Shown: positions 32,892 to 45,093 of the stretch, piece by piece
Position numbering within the stretch: the stretch's first letter is position 1
Layout: every line of letters begins with the position of its first letter
Source: Thozetella sp. PMI_491
Lineage: Eukaryota > Ascomycota > Sordariomycetes > Chaetosphaeriales > Chaetosphaeriaceae
Direction: 5' to 3'
Assembly (NCBI GenBank): GCA_021432635.1
Contig: MU270023.1
Coordinates: 496,001 to 560,000, forward strand
Length of the DNA stretch: 64,000 nt
Made by a program: the position numbers and the translations under genes
Notes under the pieces: generated by a model
What the model was told of the DNA's origin: nothing
Seen by the model: only the letters and a program-made list of their open reading frames with translations
Databases searched by the model: none

Positions 32892-35264
32892 ATGGAGCGC
32901 GAGAATTCCGAGCAGTTGAATCACTGTCTTGATAAGATCGAAACCCCGAATATACCTGGTCAAAATGGCGCTGCCCCGGCCTTGGATGTCTTTACGTTTG
33001 ACTGTCCCAAAGCTGGAACCCGGAAGTGCTTCCCCGACCGTAGCGGGTTCAACTTGTCGACGAAGGTTACGGTGGATCCATCTCTGCTTCGTTACCCTCC
33101 GCCACGAAAATATCTATTGCGGCAACCGCTATCCATTCCTTATGAAGACAGGTTGTCATCAAGCATGTCATTAGAGCCAGGAGAACACCCCATGAGTTCC
33201 ACAACATCGCGTCGCACACAGGATTCAGGCTATCTATCAGACTGGCAAAGCGATGATTTGGAATTGAAGCAAGAAGTTATTTCTCGCAGGAAAAGACCCA
33301 AGAGATACAGTAGAAGGGCACCCCAAGGCTCACCTGACTCGAGCTTCAGCATCTCTAGCGACACTGTGCCGCGGGATTTCACACGACCCCTCTGTTCAAT
33401 AGAAGCTGACGACGATAATCAGCCTCTCTACTCTAGTCATTGTTCGAGTAAGCGGTCACAAGCTTCGGCGGAGATGTCAGGCAAGAACATGTCGTCTACA
33501 AAGCTTCAGGTGCCAGGCACTCAGATAACGGCAAGGGACATGCCCTATGTTCATACATTTGACTGTCCTATTGGTAACATGAATTCACCCGAACGGCCCC
33601 TCGAAGGCGCGGATTCGGCCTTAGAGGACGAAAATATTTCGCGATCACCATCTCCATGGCAAACAATGAGTGGCGCGGAAGCCGAGCAGGAGCTCATCCG
33701 GGCACTCTCGTCGATTGTGAATAGATGGGACGACGATATCTTTGTCTCTAGGATGGCCTCTGGTTCAAGCTTGAGCGCCAGTGATTCTCCAAGTAACTCA
33801 GAAAAGGACTCTCCGGTAATAATGTCTATCGAAGGAGCCGCGAATTGTTCGGACAGGCCTGGGTCTGGGTCTTCGTCATTGCCTGCCGCTAGGCAGGAGA
33901 ATCCGAGCCTCGAAACTACGAGTGTCGCCCGGACATGTTCTAAGAGAAAGCGCGGCTCTAACGATTTCACGAGAGACTCTGATGATAAAGATGAAGACGA
34001 ACAGCCTCGGAGGCAGTTAAAACCGGTAACGCGAGGACGGCCATTATCTCGGCCGAGATTTGCGTGTCCGTATCAGAAACACGATCCCTTAAGCAGCTTT
34101 CTCTGTTGTATGCCAAACAGCAAGAATCCCGAGGGAGGGGCCGATACATTTTCTCGAGTCAAGTAAGTCGCACTTGATATGCATTTCTCTATTCTCCGAT
34201 TTCTCACCAGCTTTATAGGTCTCACGTTTTTCGAAACCATGATCCTTTCGTCCGATGCAATAACTGCTGGAGGATGTGTAAGTCTGAGAACGAGGCAGCT
34301 GTCCACCAAAGCGAGGCCAACTGCATACGGAAAGAATCGCCAAGCAAATATTGGATGACTAGGGAGCAGTGCGATCAGGTTCGGCAGCGGAAGTTCGTGG
34401 CTAGTCATACAGACAACTGGTTCTGCCTATTTGGAATCTTATTGCCACATGTTCCTGCCGATGGCCCCAATGGTTACAAGAATCTCTCGCCATGTAAGGA
34501 TGCGGTTCTAGTATCAGGAGGTCCACATTATGCTGAGGGAATACAGATTATACAGCACTCCAACCAGGACTTCTAACTCCTACCTCCAGCTCTCCGGGGT
34601 CTGGTCACCGGTCGATTTCAAGCGGACGAAGCAGAGAGGATGGAAGGTGAGAGACGTTTTGCCATGTCTGGGTGCGACCCCCACGAGGCTTCTCCAAACT
34701 AAGCGTACTTACAGTTTCGCTGGATCCCAACCACCAATCCACCCGCTCCAGGACGTCTCTAATCCTGAAATCGGCTTCTCAGCTCTCTTCGATGAGCTCG
34801 ACACAGACGCTATGATAAACAACCTATTTCAATCCGCTGAGCAGAGCGGGACCTTCACTAATCAGATCATCGTGCCTACGGAGGCTCGTACGGGTTACGA
34901 ACCTCAATACCAAAACATGTCTGCAACTCTCCCTGCTGCTCCGCAAGGCCCAATCGGGCCCTCTCCCTCCCAACTTGACCGCTCTATGGATCACAACGTC
35001 GACTTCCTACGCCAAGACAATTCGAGACTACGCAACAGCAACGATCAACTCAGAGCTGAAGTCGAAATACTTAGGAAGCAGCGGGGCGAGAACCAGGCGC
35101 AATTGAACCGGCTTCGAGAGAGTTTCCGACCACTGGAGAGCTCCCTCCAGGAGATGCTCTACCTACCTGGAATACATAGTAGCGAGGGTGGCATGTTGAG
35201 TCGTCTATTTGTGATTCTGGACGAAATGACAGCAGTGAACAAGATTTTTGGCTCCGGGTGTTAA
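32892..35264 (+). CDS. C2H2-like zinc-finger regulator with C-terminal coiled coil
   Basis: Four exons: 32892-34162, 34219-34493, 34556-34646, 34715-35264, giving 728 residues. The first 385 residues are Ser/Asp-rich and probably disordered, with a repeated short motif (VFTFDCPKAG near residue 37 and VHTFDCPIGN near 220). A basic RGRPLSRPRFACPYQKHDP introduces a Cys/His cluster. Its later part, restored by splicing, includes SRVKSHVFRNHDPFVRCNNC and a final C. This matches the atypical paired C2H2 module of many uncharacterised fungal proteins (F-x-C-P-x-x-K-x-D-P ... H-x-x-R-x-H ... C-x-x-C ... C). After a Ser-rich linker, residues about 635-700 (FLRQDNSRLRNSNDQLRAEV) form a coiled coil. A nuclear or signalling regulator is likely; the target is unknown. 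Confidence 0.75.
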
Positions 35265-36366
35265 AACCCCAGGTGTATCACTCTGCACCTGTGTACTTCG
35301 GGTCGGGGGACCGTATATCATTCCTTTCCTGGCATAGCCGTCCTCGCTGCTTAAACCGTTTGCGCTAATAGATTGAGCAAGGTTACCTCTAGGCTTCCCT
35401 TGTTCGAGGTCGGCTTAATTTCGGGTTTATCATATACAGAGTTTTAAGAGCAAGCATTGGGGAAGCTCTAGCAGAAGACTCTTGGAGGCCCTGGGAATGG
35501 AGGTGATAAATACTACTATATTATATATGGCCCCGAGCACTGGCCAAGACTGATGGTATCGAGGGATGTTCCGGAATAGTAGTAACATCGCATCTGCAAG
35601 CCCCGTCGGTCGAGATCGGACGAGCCGTGTCCGAAGCATTGTGGGGGATGCTTTGTTTTGGTCCATGTTTCAGCCATCCAGGCAGCACTATTGAGATTTT
35701 AGGTGGCTCCGTAAGCGCGCTTCTGTGACATCGGCCCCGCGCTAAAAAAAAAAAAAAAAAGGATTGCTGGGCCGGAGTAGTCGCGGGCTATGCCAGGTCG
35801 GCGGGATCATACGGGACACCCGGCGCGGATCATAGAAGGCCAAGACGGGACAGGAGGAGACGAGAGGACGCCACGGCCACAGGGCCACAGCGGTTATGAG
35901 GAGAGGAGGGAGACGGCCACAACTTATGGACGGAAGCGTCCGGGCTGCGCTGTTGCGCTCCCCCCTCAAAATCCTGTCGCCTCATCTCGGCCTAAGCGCA
36001 GCCCTGGTGTTTGGGCTAGGCAAGATGGTGAGCTAAACATGGAACTAAATCCTTCATTGTCACAAAAAAAAACGCCACGGCGCCGATCGACAAAGTGGGC
36101 CAGCAGAGCCCCCCAAGCCCCAAAGCCCCCATCGGGTGCGACTTACCCGCGTATCTTCAGGCTAGGTTGCTACCCCCATTTGGACGCATACGACAGACTA
36201 GATTGTTAATCGAGCATCCGAAGTCCTGGGCAACCCGGCTAGCACTATTCTTCCGGCCGTCCCGCCCGTCTTGTCCCTTTCCCCCCTTTACAAACCTGCC
36301 GTCTTTCTCGCGATTCGCATCACCGTTTGACTCGTAGCGCGCAGGCGACACGCGCCGTCGCGAATC
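35265..36366. other. Spacer
   Basis: No supportable gene. A 17-base A run lies at 35744-35760. Short frames on both strands are arginine/proline-rich shadows. The last 150 bases are CT-rich, consistent with promoter sequence of the following gene. Confidence 0.5.
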
Positions 36367-37250
36367 ATGGCATTCCCGAGGCTCCTCCTGCTCCTGACCT
36401 CCCTGGCGCTGTACCAGATCGGCCTCGCGGATTTCAGCAACCCGCCCAGCTCCAATGCCCAGATCAGCGATCCCGTGTACACGGTCGGCCAAAAGCTCAA
36501 CATCCAATGGTCGACCGATATCGACTCTGTCGACATCCTCATCTGGGCGAGCCCTACCCAAGGCCAGAACTACTCAATAATCCTGCGTAGGTCGCCCCTC
36601 TCCGCCGGCCCCCGCTGGCTTGCTAACGATGGAATGCGTGATTAGTACAATCCTCGGCGTCCACGTTCCCATGGACCGTCTCTCCGACCAACCTGAATGG
36701 GACCAAGTTCATCCTCGCTTTGTATAATCACTCTTCCATCAACAACTGGGCCTTCGCGAGCCACGAGTTCGAGATCAAATCCGCGTCTTCGTCGAGCGCT
36801 AGCAGCACTGCGACGTCCACGCCCAGCTCCACGTCGGCCACGAACTCTGCGAGCGCGAGTACGAGCGACACACCAGCCCCCGACTCGGGGTCGTCGGGCT
36901 TGTCGTCGGGTGCGATTGCTGGCATCGCTGTCGGCTCGATTATCGGTGGGATTGCCATCATCGGCGCCGCCGGTCTCTTTTTCTGGAGGAGGAGGAAATC
37001 GCAGGCCGCAGCCGCGGCTACGGGCTCGGCCGCTGCAGCCGGCCAGACCGATGGCCTGAATGATCCCAGCAAGCCCCATGAATACTATCAGAACCAGAAC
37101 AACTGGGATGGAGCGCAGCAACCGGCTCCGATGTACCAAGACAACCAGGTCTACGAGATTGGCGGTGGCCACGAGGGGAGGATAGAGATGGACGGCGGGG
37201 GCCAGCCGGTGCACAGGGCGGAGATGGATGGAAGCGGCGTGACACATTGA
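36367..37250 (+). CDS. Kre9/Knh1-like N-terminal domain, single-pass surface protein
   Basis: Two exons: 36367-36586 and 36646-37250, giving 274 residues. A signal peptide (cleaved near residue 21, after LYQIGLA) is followed by a beta-sandwich domain of about 90 residues with PVYTVGQKLNIQWST, VDILIWAS and FPWTVSP. This pattern is that of the Ser-Thr-rich glycoprotein/Kre9-Knh1 N-terminal family (PF10342). Next is a Ser/Thr-rich, probably O-mannosylated stalk (residues about 120-160), one transmembrane helix (about 162-186) with a stop-transfer FFWRRRK, and an Ala-, Gln- and Gly-rich cytoplasmic tail. The layout resembles cell-wall stress sensors (stalk, one helix, short tail). The function is inferred from architecture only. 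Confidence 0.8.
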
Positions 37251-39262
37251 TGCGCCGTCTCCCAAGCATAATATATCCTATCAGCGGGAAGGGGGCGTTT
37301 GGGGTTAGCGAACTGGCTTGCTGTCGCAGGTCGTGCCCTTTATACCACAGCATCTGAGATTGTTTGCTTCGGAACACAGGCTTCGGCCGATTATTGACTT
37401 GTGTTGAGCAACTGCCCAGAGCTCAGAGTCACCGGGAAGCTGTATATCGAAGCATTTTAATTAAAGAGAGGAGCACTTCAACATATTGATATCCATACAA
37501 ATTTGTTAGTTACTATAAAGGACTTATCAGAAGGGAATACTCCAAAGTGTATGTGAGGTTTAATAACCGCCAGCTTTCTGCGCGCTGGGATAAGGACACC
37601 CTTTCAAGCGTTCGACTTGTGTATCGGAAGCTACTGTCACCCATTCGAGCACGATAGTTGCTGGTGAACTTCTTGTCAACTTAAGCGCATCGCTCAGTGC
37701 CTCCTTGTAGCCTCCTTGCTTGATTGACTTGTTGTTCAAAGAAAGATGCGACTAGCCCCTAAAAGGGGAGAGATAAAGAGATAAGGGGTAGGTAACGGGC
37801 TTGGCTCGCGGCGCAAATATGCTTTTTACAGCTGAAAGCCAAGCCTTTTGTCTTGCTGCTACATAAGCCACCAGGTATACAAAAAAGGACCTTATTCCCG
37901 ATGCAGTAGGCGGCGTGCCCAAGACCAGTCAGAGCCGGCGCCAAGATCGGCACCTATTCGGGATATGGTCGACGGCTGGGGAAGAAATATTCTATGGGCT
38001 TTTTATCAGCTAATTAGAGGAAACTGTATGTGCCGCGGTTTTGACTGTCGTTTTTAAACTCTCGTGGAGCCTTGAGTTTTGCTAATTTATACCACCTTAC
38101 AGAGTACCAAGTATTGCTATGAGGTGGATGGACCCCTGGCCTTTTCTTTTTGCTTCATGGGGTACTCAATTGGTCCCTGGGTCCTTGCCAGACAGGTCAA
38201 GTGAGGGAGAGCCTCATTTCTCTCTGTAAATAGTGTTGATAAATCGCCCTTTCCCCTCTTTCAACCATTGGGACAGGCTGGCTAGCTGGCTAGTACACTT
38301 TTTGCATCCCCTGGACCACCAAATCACCTACTACGCTCGCTTTGCTCTTTATTACCGGGCTTCACCCCGTCTATTCGTCCCTGGCCAGGTCTAGAGTCTT
38401 TTTCTTGTGTGCGCCTTAATCTCTTCCACGTGCTAGCAGGTTTTATGCCGTTTCAGCAGCCCTGCTTCGTACGTGTTGGAGGCTGGAAGGCGTGTGCGTG
38501 TTTTGCTTTAATCACAGTGGGCAATAAGACCGCGGGCTACGCTGCACTGATCCCCTTCTTCAATCGTTACTTTCCCTATACTGTTTCGTCGGATTAGAGT
38601 GGTAAAAAGCCGCCAGATATTCCCCGACTTGACCTGCAAGTACATGTTTATGTCGGCATTCGCAGGCTCCTCGGTCAATTTCACTGCTGGGATATCCAAG
38701 ATGCATACCTATTAATCAGGAGAGCATATCTAGTATTGCATGTAAATGCATAGCTCCACCACTCAGAGGGGTCTTACAGGGCGGCAGCTACTCAAGATAT
38801 CAGCACGAAGAGCTCCTAACTTAAGGACGCATACAACGGGGCTGGGCGTATTATCATATAGCTCACAATGACCGTCGGCATCCCGGCTTCCTACAGAGGG
38901 CGACCCCGCCGTACTGCGCCACCCCGCCCCGCCAAGACGATAAACAACCTCTTAGGCTCTTTGCAGAGCCAACGAGAAAATGGGCACCACCGCGACTCCT
39001 CAATTTCAACATACACTAAACCGTATTCAGCCCCTTCAACGCCTTATCTTCTGCAGGACGATGCGAGATCCGGGTCGCTCTCATTCCTTATCGGCCTACC
39101 ACTAAGGGGAGCTCTTGCGAAGATTGGCCTTCTCTCTCGTGCCCAGCCCCGGTTGACGTATATGTAGGTGTTCAACCCACCGCACGGCAATCAATTGTGC
39201 TTGTGGAGTAAGGTAGTTGGTTGGTCGTAAAGGAAAGTTGCTCTTGGCGAGAATTCCTCACC
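37251..39262. other. Two-kilobase spacer, no gene supported
   Basis: Mostly A/T-rich with short frames. The frame at 38868-39167 (99 codons) begins with ATG and is basic at its N-terminus, but it lacks any motif and abuts the amidase promoter. I do not call it. No tRNA or repeat is seen. Confidence 0.45.
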
Positions 39263-41081
39263 ATGGTGAAGTTGCATAGGATCCTCGCCGGGCTGGCCGC
39301 CGTCAGGGCTGCAGCCTATGGGACTGGTATGCTCTCCCCTCCTCCGTCCCCCGCCTGGGCCCCTCCTGTCGCCCGGCTTCCGACTAAAACAGAGTCTGAG
39401 ATGATAGTCAAGGGCGAAGCATTCCCCAGTCTGATTGATGTCACAATCGACGATCTAACAGGTGGCCTCGAGCGTGGCCTCTTCACAAGTGTGGATTTAG
39501 TCAATGCCTACATCGCCCGCATTCAGCAGGTCAACAGCACCCTCAGTGTGGTGACTGAACTCAACCCAGATGCATTGGCCATTGCTGCCGATCTGGATAG
39601 TAAGCGAGCCAGCGGAACTATCCTCGGCCCCCTGCACGGCATTCCCATCTTGATAAAGAACAACATTGCCACGTTGGACAAAATGAACAATACAGCCGGC
39701 TCCTGGGCTCTCCTGGGATCTCAGGTCCCCTCAGACAGCTTCATTGCCAAGAAGCTGCGGGCTGCAGGTGCCATTATACTTGGTAAAACCAATCTGAGTC
39801 AATGGGCCAACTACAGAAGCACCAACTCCAGTAATGGATGGTCGGCCTATGGCGGCCAGGTTTATGGAGCTTACTACCCTTTCCAAGACCCAAGCGGCTC
39901 CTCAAGCGGCAGTGGTGTTTCATCTTCAATTGGACTCGCACTTGCCGCTCTCGGGACTGAGGTAGGCCGTTCTGCATCACGAGAATAGGGAGAGCGTAGA
40001 TTAACGCTTGCTAGACTTCTGGGTCGATCGTTTCGCCGGCTCAACAGAACAATCTCGTTGGGATTAAGCCAACGGTTGGTCTTACGTCCAGGCATCTTGT
40101 CATCCCCATAAGCGAGCACCAGGATACAGTAGGGCCAATGGCACGGACTGTCAAAGACGCCGCCATCATTCTAAAGGCCATAGCTGGGCGCGACCCAGCG
40201 GACAACTACACCATGGCAATCCCACACTGTGGCAAGATTCCGGACTATGTAGCTGCGTGCGATATAGGCGCCTTGAAGGGAGCCCGCATTGGTATCCCAT
40301 ACAATGTGTTCAACGCTACCTCCACGCCCGTCGTAACCGCTGCATTCAATGCTGCCATCGACCTGATGAAAGCCGAGGGCGCAACAATTGTGGAAGCTAA
40401 TTTCACCAAATCGCCAACAAGTGCGAATGCCACTGTTCTACAGGTCGACTTTATCACAAATCTCGCGCAGTATGTAGCCGAGCTGACGTATAACCCACAT
40501 GGAATCCACAGCGTTGCCGATCTGCGTGCGTTCACCCAGTCTTTCCCACTTGAAGACTACCCAGACCGCAATACGGCAACCTGGGATGCCGCCATTGCGC
40601 TCGGATATAATAACACAGATATCCGGTTCTGGACCGCATTACAGCAGAATTACCAAAGTGGTGGGCCCGACGGTCTTCTTGGCGCTATTGAGCGCAGCGG
40701 AGTCGACGCCATCATCCTCCCATCATCTCAGTCTCCTGGCCTCGCTTCCATTGTCGGAGCACCGATTGTGACAGTCCCCCTCGGCTTCTTTCCCGCCGAT
40801 ACGCCTGTGACGAAGACCTCTAGAGGACTGGTTAGCCGGGGTCCGAAGGTGCCGTGAGTTACCCTCTCCCGTCTCCGTTTCTTCCCCCAATTTGTCGCGC
40901 TTATTCAAAGCTGACATGCTATCCTCTCTTTAGTTTTGGTATAAGTTTTATGGGCGATAAGTTCTCCGAGGCCACCCTAATCGGTCTTGCGTATGCGTTT
41001 GAGCAGAAGACTCTGGTGCGAAACAAAGTTCAGCCGTATATTGTTCCTAACCTTGAGCTTGGAGACTTTGCCGGATTCTAG
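39263..41081 (+). CDS. Amidase-signature family hydrolase, probably secreted
   Basis: Exons 39263-39326, 39393-39961, 40015-40853 and 40934-41081 give 539 residues. An N-terminal hydrophobic stretch (MVKLHRILAGLAAVRAAAYG) looks like a signal peptide. The amidase catalytic set is present: Lys in HGIPILIKNNI, the Gly/Ser-rich loop DPSGSSSGSG, and the cis-Ser and nucleophile region GTETSGSIVSP, the last rebuilt by splicing. The C-terminal PIVTVPLGFFP and FGISFMG motifs are family-typical. These enzymes hydrolyse amides to acids and ammonia. The first intron (39327-39392, 66 nt) is a multiple of three and stays open if retained, adding a Pro-rich 22-residue insert. Its consensus GTATGC donor and CTAAAACAG acceptor make removal more likely. 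Confidence 0.88.
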
Positions 41082-41571
41082 CCCCCTTACATGATGTTTT
41101 GAGCTACAATAGTTTCGGCCTCTATACGGCGGAGCTCCCCAATCTAGCTGTCTACTCTAGGTAGCCTTGCTCTAGGTAGCCTCTATCATAATGTAATGCT
41201 TTCAACTGCCGAGCCCATATCTCATCTATAAACGCCTTTTTTCCGTCTCTCTCTTAAGAAGCAGACATGCCAGTTAAAAGTGACAGGCCTTGGCCAGCTG
41301 AAAATAATGGGCAATTCCAAGAGACCTCGTGTTTACAAGCCAGGGGAGGTGATCATGGCCCCACCGACCACGACCAAAGCCGAGCCGGCCAGTCAGAGCT
41401 GGCGCCAAGGGTCGGGGACTTATTTGGGATATGACCGACAGCCATAAAACCCCTGACTGAAGTCTCTTGTAAACGGCCAGCGTTTCCAGTACCAACATAA
41501 ACAGCAAATCCATCTTCGTGATCCGCACCCAAATACATCGAGACGAACGAACCATTTACCAGAACACGACG
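41082..41571. other. Spacer
   Basis: Contains the 3' end of the amidase gene and the promoter of the next. A short direct repeat (CTAGGTAGCCT) occurs near 41156-41182. Nothing else is supported. Confidence 0.45.
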
Positions 41572-41961
41572 ATGGCAGTACGCTTCCACCTCCGCCACAT
41601 CCCTGCCCTTTTCTCGGCTTTCGCCATGACCTTTGGCGGCATGTGGCCGCTCTTTGATCCACGAGGCGCGATGCTCGAGTTTGGCTTCCCGGCTCGCATC
41701 GCCGAAGCGCCTGCCGCGGGGCCTGTGTTTGCCGTAGGCAACGTTCGCACTACCGTCCTTGGCACCCTCATGCTCACCTACTACTTCCGTGGCAAGATGG
41801 ACGTTGTCGACACCATTCTTGCCGTGACGGGAGGTTACGCTGGCCTGGTTGATAGCTATATCGTGTGGAGGGAAGGTCAGACTGGCAACGCAATATTCCG
41901 CCTCATTAGCTCGGGCTTGCTATCGGCGTGGGGATTCGCGGGATGGACGGCTGGACTTTAA
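41572..41961 (+). CDS. DUF4267-family small membrane protein
   Basis: Single exon, 129 residues, starting MAVRFHLRHIPALFSAFAMT. The start at 41572 is chosen because the preceding in-frame residues are polar and lack the family pattern. Four hydrophobic segments can be picked out, with FGGMWPLFDPRGAMLEFGFP, GNVRTTVLGTLMLTYYF and YAGLVDSYIVWREG as landmarks. This is the length and layout of the fungal DUF4267 family, whose members are four-helix membrane proteins of unknown function, often found near oxidoreductase or secondary-metabolism genes. Here the neighbours are an amidase and a Zn2Cys6 regulator, which is only weakly suggestive. Confidence 0.75.
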   Translation: MAVRFHLRHIPALFSAFAMTFGGMWPLFDPRGAMLEFGFPARIAEAPAAGPVFAVGNVRTTVLGTLMLTYYFRGKMDVVDTILAVTGGYAGLVDSYIVWREGQTGNAIFRLISSGLLSAWGFAGWTAGL

Positions 41962-42436
41962 TATGCCTCAACTGCATTTCGTGCGTGCATGTTAACATAC
42001 TTAGTACGTGGATTCTATTCCAAACCTTGGCGATCGTGCAAGTATGCGCCCTCGTTCTACTGGGGGCAGGGCAGACCACGACGGCGATCAGTATTCTTCA
42101 CGAGCAGCCCTCTTTCCATTCTAGCGAAAGACGCTAGTGTGATTTCCCCACGTCTTTTCCTTGGTGTTCCCAATGGCAGCTTGCGGTCTCTGGGTTGGCC
42201 GTCCCATGGCTTGAGCGTCGCGACGGATCCGTACTAGCGCCTGAGTGTCTGAGTCGAGCATCTTCACTGCGTTCCACCTCTCAACTGGTCTCCACTACCG
42301 ACGCCACTTTGCATAGGGGACGACAGACGACATCGACGTGCCCTCTGCAGTGAAAGTTAGGGTCCCTGGACCGATCCTGGGCCTGAAATGGTATCATCAG
42401 TGCACCTGTAGGCGCGATCACCGTCCCTGGCCAGAT
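41962..42436. other. Spacer/promoter
   Basis: Lies between the DUF4267 gene and the Zn2Cys6 regulator. No gene is seen. Confidence 0.45.
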
Positions 42437-44971
42437 ATGAGTGCAGAAGGGGGCGATGGGCAGTCGGCTAAGCGGCTGCGTGTCGGCGACCGCACCATGC
42501 TGGCTTGCACGAACTGCAAGCAGCGTAAGCTGAAGGTGTGTCGCCGTTCCATTCTATGCAACTATGGCACCTCTGGGCTAATGCTCCCTAGTGCGATGGC
42601 CAGACTCCGAAGTGCAGCACCTGTGCGAAGAATAATCGAGGTAGGAAGCGTCTCCCAAACCTCCCATGCCAGAGTCATTTGCTTCTTCAACTCTGCTAAC
42701 TAAATATCGACCAAGACTGTCTGGTGGAAGACCCTGCCACCGGACTTCACCGTCCTCGAGATTACATGCGTTCCCTGGAAGCGCGCGTGGCCTACCTCGA
42801 GAACTTGCTCCAAGAAGTGCTGCCAGAAGTAGCCCACGACCATCTCGGTGCCATACCTACGGTCCCTGATGTCGACGAACAGTCGACAACATCTGCCTCA
42901 GCAATTCCCTTTGCCCTAGGCCGTGGTCATGCGCACAGCGGCGGCGAGATGGCCCTCACCGACCCAGGGGCCCCAGGCACCGACGTGCTGAGCAGCGAGG
43001 TCGCCCTGCTGTGCGTTAGCGCCGCGGGGCGAGAGCCGCAGTATTTTGGCCCATCCTCGGCGCTGTCCTTCTCGCGCATCGCGAGCTCTGTCATGGGCCC
43101 AGCGCAGCGGGGCCGCGTCGGCAGCTCTCAGCCCAGCAGCCATGGAGAAGGAGCCCCAAATCTCAGGGCGGTGCGTGCCATGGAGTTCCCGTCGCCGTCT
43201 AGGATGGCCCAACTGTCGCAGGCTTACTTCAGCAGCATACATCCTCAGTACCCATTTCTGCACGAGCCGACCGTGCATAGGATGGAGCAGGAGTGTTTAG
43301 AGGCGAACCGGAGAGGGAGCTTGTCTGCGGCGGGCGAGGCGTCACTGTTTTTCGTACTAATGGTGGGTCTTCTTTGCTCTACTGCAGGATGCAGAACTTA
43401 CTCCAGCGCGACAGGTCTCTGCCATCGGTTCGCTAACACTCGGTCACGGCGAGGTGGATGCTGCTGAAGTACGTGAACTCTCTTCGGGAAGCGAGACGTG
43501 TAATTGGGTGCTGACGGAAGGGCAAATCCAGGGATACTACGCCTTGGCTCTTGACTGCATGAGCCCTTTGATCGAGATGGACGGCCTCCCTTCAATCCAG
43601 GCGATTCTCTGCTGTGCGGTTTATTCAATTCGATCGCCCTTCGGCGTGAGCCTTTGGTATTTCTCTCAGTTATCTTCTATGCCGGCACGTTGATCGCCAC
43701 TAACCCTTTTGCTAGGAAGCTCTCGGGTATGGCCATGCGGCATTGCGTGGAGCTTGGGTACCATCGCAGTGTTGTCAAGTATCGGAATGCCATGGACCCC
43801 CTGGCTAATGAAATGTCGAAGCGATGTTTCTGGGTCGCCTATGACATCGATCGCGTTGCGTCGTTCATCTTGGGCCGCCCTGTGGGCATTTCCGACGCCG
43901 CTGTAGATGTAGAGGTGAGACAACGGTTCTCTCTGGCGGCAACGGCCGCTCCTAGGTTGAAGGATAGATACTGACACGATTTAGCCTCCCTCTGATATTA
44001 ATGATGAAGACATCACGAAGGACGGCTTTCGATGTAGCCCGAGATCTGACCCCTCCGACCCCCCGACGACGATGACCGGGGCGCTGCACGCCATCAAGCT
44101 TCGGCAGCTGTGGTCTAAGTTTAGCGACAACATCTACCCTAACGTTGCCCACTCTCCTGGTGAGAGAAATGCTCAGTTCGGGGTGTCCATTGAGACGCTC
44201 CGCCAGGAACTAGAGGACTGGCGTGCGACGACGCCCGATACATATGACCACTCGAATCTCCGGCCCCTCTCCGTCTTTGCTTCTAAGAGCTGGTTTCAGC
44301 TTGCCTATAACTACTCGATCCTCCTTCTGTACCGTCACTACATTATGGAGAGCCCGGACGCAAGCTATAGCCAACAGCTCCAGCATGCGTGTGAGAACAA
44401 GGACGCTGTAGACCGCGCCTTCGAAGTATGTGCCGACCACGCCCGAGACATTTGCATCAGGTATCGTCAACTTTACCAGACGCAGGGCTCGCACTTACAG
44501 TTCACTTGGGGCAGTCTGCACATCCTCTTCCTAGGAGGGCTGACCTATCTCTACTGCCTGTGGCGATCGCCATATGTGCGGCAACAAGTGCGGCCAGCTA
44601 CGGTGATTAACACGTGCATGGCATGTACGACTGTTCTGGTCATCATTGCAGAGCGCTGGCCCCAGGCTGGAGCCTATAGGGATATCTTTGAAAGCCTGTC
44701 GGAGCGGACGGTTAACATGGTGTGCGGAGACAACGGCGGTGCAGCAGTACAGTCCACAGCCTTGTTCAACCCGGCGGCCATGCCGCACCTAGAAGATGCC
44801 GAGCTACACAATACCTATAATGGCTCTGGAGCGGACGTGGACAACCCAGTTGCACCGAATCTTTTCATGCCTCTTCAAGACTGGATCACGAGTCTTGAGG
44901 ATATGGGTGCGTCTGGTGACTCGCAATGGCTGGCACAGGAACTCTTCCAGGGCATGAGGGGCCCTGGATGA
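42437..44971 (+). CDS. Zn2Cys6 transcription factor with fungal MHR domain
   Basis: Seven exons: 42437-42535, 42592-42640, 42716-43362, 43388-43468, 43532-43656, 43716-43914, 43985-44971, giving 728 residues. The zinc cluster is complete after two introns are removed: Cys24, 27, 34, 41, 44 and 51 with the canonical C-x2-C-x6-C-x6-C-x2-C-x6-C spacing; one exon is only 49 nt. A leucine-rich dimerisation segment follows (YMRSLEARVAYLENLLQEVL). The middle homology region is clear: YFSSIHPQYPFLHEPT, KLSGMAMRHCVELGYHRSV and KRCFWVAYDIDRVASFILGR. The fourth intron (63 nt) is a multiple of three, so its removal rests on splice signals and the restored EGYYALALDCMSPL. It is a nuclear activator or repressor; the target genes are unknown, though the adjacent DUF4267 and amidase genes are candidates. 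Confidence 0.87.
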
Positions 44972-45028
44972 GTGGGAGGAAGGAAATAGGAAGGAGTTCT
45001 GCGAAAAAAGAAAAAAAAATTGGAGAAT

Positions 45029-45060
45029 TACCAATGTGTGATTTGAAGACACAACCTCTG
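45029..45060 (-). repeat. Duplicated tRNA-Trp-like 3' half (T arm and acceptor)
   Basis: On the minus strand the sequence AGGTTGTGTCTTCAAATCAC followed by ACATTGGTAA copies the T arm and 3' acceptor strand of the tRNA-like sequence at 45094-45224. It lies 66 bases further on, and is likewise followed by a long T run. It has no anticodon or 5' half, so it is a partial duplication, not a gene. Confidence 0.55.
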
Positions 45061-45093
45061 TTGATTCTGCAAGAAAGAAAGAAAAAAAAATCT

